Positions 6,893-10,446 of a stretch of 10,446 nucleotides of DNA are shown one piece after another. The notes beneath the pieces were generated by a model. The model worked only from the letters and a program-made list of their open reading frames with translations. It ran no database searches and had not been told where the DNA came from. The DNA lies in NCBI GenBank assembly GCA_905478725.1, contig CAJQJT010000135.1, forward strand, positions 1 through 10,446. The letters run 5' to 3'. How positions within the stretch are numbered: position 1 is the first letter of the stretch; each line of letters begins with the position of its first letter. This DNA comes from an uncultured Pseudomonadales bacterium. Lineage in GTDB: Bacteria; Pseudomonadota; Gammaproteobacteria; Pseudomonadales; Porticoccaceae. The position numbers and the translations under genes are program-made.

Positions 6893-7750
6893 CTAGTAAT
6901 CAAATTTTGCGGCGGAATAGAGCGTCTGAGCCGCCAGCCAGATGTCGCCAATGGTGCCATCGCCAACTGGCTTGCCGTCGATCTCAGTGATCGGGGCGAT
7001 TTCCTTTGAGGAGCTGGTAATCCAGACTTCGTCTGCATTGGCTACTTCATCCATGGTGACTATGCGCTCTTCCACACTAATCTGGCCATCGTTGCGCAGT
7101 ACGTCGAGAATAATCTGTCGGGTGATGCCCGGGAGTTTTTGATTGTCCAACAATGGCGTTATTACGGTGCCATTTTTAACAATAAAGACATTACAGGCAC
7201 TCGCTTCGGTGAGCTGATTGTCTGCATTAAACAGCAGGGTCTCGTCACTGCCTTGGGCGTAGCCATGCTGAAAATGCAGCACATTGCCGAGCAGCGCAGT
7301 GGATTTTATCTGGCAGCGCTCCCAGCGAAGATCGCGAGTAGTGGAGGCTTTTTTCGCTTTAACAATGCTCTTGTCAGCTATGGGTGCCGGGGCTATTTCA
7401 AAGGTATAGGCAAACACAGTCGGCGCTACATTTTCTGGAAAAGCGTGAAAGCGTTTTGTGTCGGTGCCACGGCTTACATGCAGATAGATACCTAAATTGC
7501 CGGCATCATTTTCCGAGATCAAGCGATTACAGAGTTCAGCCCAGTCGTCTACCGACCAGTCTAGTCGAATGCCGATTGCCTCGAGACCCTCTTGCATGCG
7601 CGCTATATGAGGGGCAAAGCCGACCATTTTCCCAGCATAGGAGGGCACCACTTCATAGATGCCATCACCGAATAAAAATCCGCGATCCATTGGCGATATT
7701 TTGGCCTGCTCTATGGGCATGTAACGGCCATCTAGAAATGCAATACTCAT
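6893..7750 (-). CDS. dat: D-amino acid aminotransferase (D-alanine transaminase)
   Basis: A class IV (fold-type IV) PLP aminotransferase of 285 residues. With the chosen start, the PLP lysine is Lys149 in QIKSTALLGNVL. The N-terminal LDGRYMP..EAKISPMDRGFLFGDGIYEVV-like region is typical of class IV. RGTDTKRFHAFPE contains the Arg-x-His pair (Arg100, His102) that, with Tyr32, forms the carboxylate trap of bacterial D-amino acid aminotransferases, so I prefer this over IlvE or PabC. Expected reaction: D-alanine + 2-oxoglutarate to pyruvate + D-glutamate, reversible. A second ATG two codons upstream (7756) is possible, but AAGG (7758-7761) lies one base from that start and seven bases from the ATG at 7750, so 7750 is preferred. 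Co-oriented with alr, 34 bp downstream. Confidence 0.9.
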   Translation of the reverse strand: MSIAFLDGRYMPIEQAKISPMDRGFLFGDGIYEVVPSYAGKMVGFAPHIARMQEGLEAIGIRLDWSVDDWAELCNRLISENDAGNLGIYLHVSRGTDTKRFHAFPENVAPTVFAYTFEIAPAPIADKSIVKAKKASTTRDLRWERCQIKSTALLGNVLHFQHGYAQGSDETLLFNADNQLTEASACNVFIVKNGTVITPLLDNQKLPGITRQIILDVLRNDGQISVEERIVTMDEVANADEVWITSSSKEIAPITEIDGKPVGDGTIGDIWLAAQTLYSAAKFDY

Positions 7751-7756
7751 GTTCAT

Positions 7757-7761
7757 ACCTT
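7757..7761 (-). promoter_or_regulatory. Ribosome binding site that decides the dat start
   Basis: AAGGT on the - strand. It is too close to the ATG at 7756 but seven bases from the ATG at 7750, so the shorter protein starting MSIAFLDG is the likelier product. Confidence 0.6.
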
Positions 7762-7849
7762 GTTGGGGTGGGACACTTAGCCACTTTTATTGAGAGGCTT
7801 TGATTAGTCTTTTTTATCACTTTGCCTTACAGCGAAAAAGGGTATCAGC

Positions 7850-7954
7850 GTGATTGGTCGCACGCAAAGCAAATTAATCTGTATAGCGGTTTTATTTGTG
7901 GCTTGTCAGGTATTTTTTAATGGCGATTGCGAAATTCCCGAGAAAATACGCTGA
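7850..7954 (+). CDS. Possible 34-residue membrane microprotein
   Basis: A small + strand ORF filling the 200-bp spacer between the cyclase-like gene and the aminotransferase gene. GTG start, preceded by AAAAAGGG ending about seven bases before it, a good ribosome binding site. The product has a short basic N-terminus (Arg4, Lys8), a hydrophobic run from about residue 9 to 23 (LICIAVLFVACQVFF) and a charged tail ending in EIPEKIR. The pattern suits a single-span membrane peptide; Cys19 preceded by FVA is not a good lipobox. Its TGA ends three bases before the convergent cyclase-like stop. No homologue is recognised, no strong promoter is visible, and a chance ORF of this size is quite possible. 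It is antisense to the leader and candidate promoter of dat-alr. Confidence 0.25.
   Translation: MIGRTQSKLICIAVLFVACQVFFNGDCEIPEKIR
7880..7909 (-). promoter_or_regulatory. Candidate sigma-70 promoter of dat-alr
   Basis: On the - strand, CTGACA (7904-7909; five of six to TTGACA) and TATACA (7880-7885; four of six to TATAAT) are separated by 18 bp. A start near 7872 would give a leader of about 120 bases to the aminotransferase ATG. It would make dat-alr a unit separable from pxpBC-cyclase. No strong terminator hairpin follows the cyclase-like gene, so read-through is also possible. Confidence 0.45.
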
Positions 7955-7956
7955 GA

Positions 7957-8820
7957 TCAACAAAAACCGCCCAATTTTCTCAGGTCTTTAATGAGTTTTT
8001 CACTAATATCCGCGCTTAAACCATCTTCGGTTAAGCTGTTTTCTCGGGTCACACCATCGACACTTCCACGCCCTGAGAGATACTGTAGGCTGGCCAAATT
8101 ATCCCAGCCCAGCAGCATATCTTGCTCTCTCAACACTGAGAGCATGGCGATCAAACCATGGGCTCCCCAGTTGGATACGTCAGCAATCAGCAGTTCGTCG
8201 CAGCAGGTGGCTGAAGGAATAATATTGAGCTGTTGGAGGGTCGTCGCCACATTGCCCATGCCTATTTCATTGCCGCCATCGCCAATGGCGATAGTGGGGC
8301 AACTGGCCAAGCTTAAAAAGTAATCGAAGCTGGCGCAGGCGGGGCTAATATCTTCGCCGCGCATATTGTAATAGTGGCCATCTGCGGCCATGCCCGGACG
8401 TTCAATAGAGATAACCAGTGAGGGCTGATAATACTGTAATGCATTTTCTGCTTCGACCTTGCTGAGCGCGGGTTCACCGACACTAATTTTGTGCACTCGG
8501 TAATCATCGGCGATGGCATCTGCTAGGGGGGCACCACAGACTAGTACAGGTTTCATACCGATGGTTTCTAATGCGCCATAGAGCGCGATGGCGCCCACTG
8601 GTCCATCGGTTTCATAGGTGCCAGCCACGGGGAAGCCGGTGCCGATCAGTACGGTGCTGGCGCTAGTAGTGGGAGTACTGAGGGCGCTGGCCGCCTGTAC
8701 TAACTGGGCGGCGCGCAAATAGTAACCTGGTACCAGCGCCGCCTGCAGTGTTTGCATGCCTCGAGGGTTGCGCGCCACTAAAAGGTTTTCGATATGGGTG
8801 CTGAGAATCAGATTATTCAT
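7957..8820 (-). CDS. D-glutamate cyclase-like protein (DUF4392, DGLUCY C-terminal domain)
   Basis: A 287-residue protein resembling the C-terminal half of mammalian D-glutamate cyclase (DGLUCY, C14orf159), which converts D-glutamate to 5-oxo-D-proline and water. Supporting motifs are the N-terminal VLIGTGFPVAGTYETDGPVGA (57-77 in pieces), VISIERPG (136-143), YYNMRGEDIS (150-159), the glycine-rich AIGDGGNEIGMGNV (178-191) and ADVSNWGAHGL (213-223). Only this domain is present; the DUF1445 (YcsI-type) N-terminal domain of the mammalian enzyme is absent, so this is a stand-alone form. The frame is open back to a TTG at 8853, but the ATG at 8820 is preferred: it overlaps the pxpC end by eight bases (ATGAATAA), typical of coupling, with a distant GGAG at 8834-8837. 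Linkage to 5-oxoprolinase subunits supports a role in 5-oxoproline chemistry. The exact substrate is inferred; hydro-lyase activity on another acid is the alternative. Confidence 0.8.
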   Translation of the reverse strand: MNNLILSTHIENLLVARNPRGMQTLQAALVPGYYLRAAQLVQAASALSTPTTSASTVLIGTGFPVAGTYETDGPVGAIALYGALETIGMKPVLVCGAPLADAIADDYRVHKISVGEPALSKVEAENALQYYQPSLVISIERPGMAADGHYYNMRGEDISPACASFDYFLSLASCPTIAIGDGGNEIGMGNVATTLQQLNIIPSATCCDELLIADVSNWGAHGLIAMLSVLREQDMLLGWDNLASLQYLSGRGSVDGVTRENSLTEDGLSADISEKLIKDLRKLGGFC

Positions 8821-9778
8821 CGAGCCCAACTTGCTCCAGAACGGTGTCGGCAAAGCGCTGCTGATCGAGCAGTAATAGGTTGTGTGCCTGCTCTATGCTG
8901 ATCGCTTCAAAGCGCAGAATACCGCCGGGCAAGAGTTGTGCGAGCTTGCCAATATCCAGGGAGAGTACTGAACCTAGTTTGGGGTAGCCGCCGATGGTTT
9001 GACGATCATTGAGCAGCACTATGGGTTGACCGTCTGCAGGTACTTGAATAGCACCAAGGCAAATGCCTTCAGAGAGAATGCCGTCGAGAGTCGATTTAAT
9101 CCCTGGGCCTTTGAGTCTAAAACCCATGCGGTCGCTGCTCTCGGTGACCTTATATTCAGAGCTGAAAAATAGCTGTTTACTAATATGACTAAAAGCCTGC
9201 TGCTGGTAACCCAGTACCACTCGCAAGACTGTGCTGTTGCTGCTGTAGTCTGGACGGTGGCTGTCGGGTACGCGCTGCTGCGGTGCGGAGAGACTCTCTG
9301 AGCAGGGTATAAAGTCTCCGGCTTGCAGTGCCGTGCCATCGCGATGTAATCCGCCTAAGGCTTCTCTGGGCACTGTGGCGGCACTATTGAAAATAGGATT
9401 AATGGTGAATCCACCGGCGACGGCGAAGTAGCCACGACTGCCTGATGAGGCAAATCCCAGTTCGATGCGATCGCCGACTTTTACTTGATGGCTCTGCCAT
9501 AGCGCTCGGGATTGTTGGTTAATACTCAATGGAATAGTCGCGCCAGTGACGGCAATGGTGGTATTAACCGTCGATTCTAAAACCAAACCGCCAACGGTGA
9601 TTTCGATAGCGGCAGCGGTTTGCTGATCACCGCAGAGACGATTAGCCCAGCGAAAGGCTTCTCTATCCAAGGGGCCGCCAGTGGTGAGGCCAATACCGTG
9701 CTGGCCAAAGCGCCCTGCGTCTTCAATCAAGCTAAATATACCTGACTGAATCACCTTAAACCCGCTGTTAATAGTCAT
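8813..9778 (-). CDS. pxpC: 5-oxoprolinase subunit PxpC (KipA family)
   Basis: A 321-residue protein of the KipA / AHS2 family, a normal length. PxpABC hydrolyses 5-oxoproline to glutamate with ATP. Characteristic segments in order: GLTTGGPLDREAFRWANRLCG near residue 30, EITVGGLVLE, RGYFAVAGGF (about 115-124), RPDYSSNSTVLRVVLGYQ near 180, ESSDRMGFRLKGP, then SEGICLGAIQVPADGQPIV and DRQTIGGYPKLGSVLSLD, the family's hallmark C-terminal block. The ATG overlaps the pxpB stop as ATGA, and the 3' end overlaps the cyclase-like gene by eight bases, so three genes form one tight operon. Older annotations call this an allophanate hydrolase-like, urea amidolyase-like or biotin-dependent carboxylase protein, and Bacillus KipA was described as an antagonist of the kinase inhibitor KipI. 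Confidence 0.93.
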   Translation of the reverse strand: MTINSGFKVIQSGIFSLIEDAGRFGQHGIGLTTGGPLDREAFRWANRLCGDQQTAAAIEITVGGLVLESTVNTTIAVTGATIPLSINQQSRALWQSHQVKVGDRIELGFASSGSRGYFAVAGGFTINPIFNSAATVPREALGGLHRDGTALQAGDFIPCSESLSAPQQRVPDSHRPDYSSNSTVLRVVLGYQQQAFSHISKQLFFSSEYKVTESSDRMGFRLKGPGIKSTLDGILSEGICLGAIQVPADGQPIVLLNDRQTIGGYPKLGSVLSLDIGKLAQLLPGGILRFEAISIEQAHNLLLLDQQRFADTVLEQVGLDE

Positions 9779-10446
9779 AAGAGGCCGCCCATACCCAGAT
9801 AGGTTTCTCTGTCTATGGCGTTGAAGCGCACCCGATCGCCGACTTGAACTGGCATGCTCGGCTCAGCACTGGGGTCGAACATTAGCGCTGGGCAGAGGCC
9901 AATCAGATTCCAGCCGCCTGGAGACTCTGCTGGATAGACTGCAGTTTGGCGGTCGGCAATAGCAACTGCGCCCCGGGGAACTTTTTGCCGCGGGGTGGCG
10001 AGTCGTGGTGCGGCTATGCGGGGGTCAAGTTCGCCAAGATAGGCAAAGCCAGGGGCGAAGCCTATGGCATAAACACGGTATTCAGATTGTTGGTGAATAC
10101 TGATGACTTCTTCAATGGAGAGGCCTGCATTATCAGCCAGTGTTTGCAGGTCAGGTCCTGACTCGGCGCTGTAGTAAACCGGCAGTGTGACCAATGCTCC
10201 GGATTGGCTGACGTCTGTATCTATGGGGTCAGCCAGTGCACGGCGAATAGCGGCGCGCACTGCATGATGATCGGTTTTAAAGGGATCGTAAATCACTAGC
10301 AGGGAAGCGTAGGAGGCCACAAGGTCGATTAGCTGCGTGCCGAGACTGGTGCGCAGCTGTGCGGCGGTTGCGGCCACCTCTGAGGCAATGTCCTCGCTAA
10401 TAATTTGAGTGCGCGCATCGCCAAAATAGACGATCAGGGAATTCTC
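9775..10446 (-). CDS. pxpB: 5-oxoprolinase subunit PxpB (KipI family), 5' end outside window
   Basis: Partial gene: the - strand frame stays open to the right edge of the window, giving at least 223 residues. A GTG at 10377 could be taken as a start, but upstream in the same frame I read NSLIVYFGD followed by a helix, which is the usual N-terminal strand of KipI/AHS1 proteins (the LLVEFGD element). The true start therefore lies a few codons beyond 10446. Downstream are SLLVIYDP, YAIGFAPGFAYLGELDPRI, TPRQKVPRGAVAIADRQTAVYP and ESPGGWNLIG, the diagnostic block of the family. It forms a complex with PxpC in ATP-dependent 5-oxoproline hydrolysis; the third subunit, PxpA (LamB/YcsF family), is not in the window and would be expected just beyond the right edge. 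Overlaps pxpC by four bases. Confidence 0.93.
   Translation of the reverse strand, partial: ENSLIVYFGDARTQIISEDIASEVAATAAQLRTSLGTQLIDLVASYASLLVIYDPFKTDHHAVRAAIRRALADPIDTDVSQSGALVTLPVYYSAESGPDLQTLADNAGLSIEEVISIHQQSEYRVYAIGFAPGFAYLGELDPRIAAPRLATPRQKVPRGAVAIADRQTAVYPAESPGGWNLIGLCPALMFDPSAEPSMPVQVGDRVRFNAIDRETYLGMGGLL

Noticed and set aside
7384..7803. A 139-codon + strand open frame over the 5' half of dat
   Set aside because: Antisense to a gene with all catalytic residues intact; the translated sequence is rich in Arg, His and Cys and resembles no family.
8851..8853. TTG at 8853 as the start of the cyclase-like gene
   Set aside because: It would add 11 residues with no family similarity and a 41-base overlap; the ATG at 8820 gives a typical coupling overlap.
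10375..10377. GTG as the start codon of pxpB
   Set aside because: The frame continues upstream with residues matching the conserved first strand of KipI proteins, so this is an internal valine.
1321..10446. Horizontally acquired island
   Set aside because: No integrase, tRNA, transposase or flanking repeats, and base composition looks uniform by eye; this reads as ordinary chromosomal metabolism.

Overview
The window looks like chromosomal DNA from a gammaproteobacterium with roughly even GC content. A marine SAR92/Porticoccaceae-like lineage is my guess; it rests on general gene flavour and on the repeat type at the left edge, not on a database match. All eight main coding regions belong to recognisable families. 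I see no prophage, insertion sequence, CRISPR array, tRNA or rRNA.

Layout from left to right. Positions 1-140 hold non-coding repeats: about four 21-bp tandem units, a small palindromic dispersed-type element, and a 12-bp duplication. A + strand pair follows: ubiX (flavin prenyltransferase) and a small YhbP/PNPOx-like flavin-binding split-barrel protein, overlapping by one base and ending at an intrinsic terminator. On the - strand lies putA, a 1255-residue bifunctional proline dehydrogenase / glutamate-semialdehyde dehydrogenase. It has a C-terminal ALDH-like domain but no N-terminal DNA-binding domain. Divergent from it is an Lrp/AsnC-family gene, probably the proline-responsive regulator, and the short space between them contains Lrp-box-like sequences and an inverted repeat.

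The right half is entirely - strand. It reads, in order of transcription: pxpB (5' end outside the window), pxpC, a D-glutamate cyclase-like gene (DUF4392, the C-terminal domain of human DGLUCY), a 200-bp spacer with a candidate promoter and a possible tiny + strand ORF, a D-amino acid aminotransferase gene, and alr (alanine racemase).

Read as a pathway, the right half links L-Ala to D-Ala (Alr), D-Ala plus 2-oxoglutarate to D-Glu (Dat), D-Glu to 5-oxo-D-proline (cyclase), and 5-oxoproline to glutamate (PxpABC; pxpA is not in the window). PutA feeds L-proline into glutamate next door. The common node is glutamate and its cyclic and D-forms. The individual family calls are strong. The integrated D-glutamate / 5-oxoproline route, and especially the stereochemistry of the PxpBC step, is inference.
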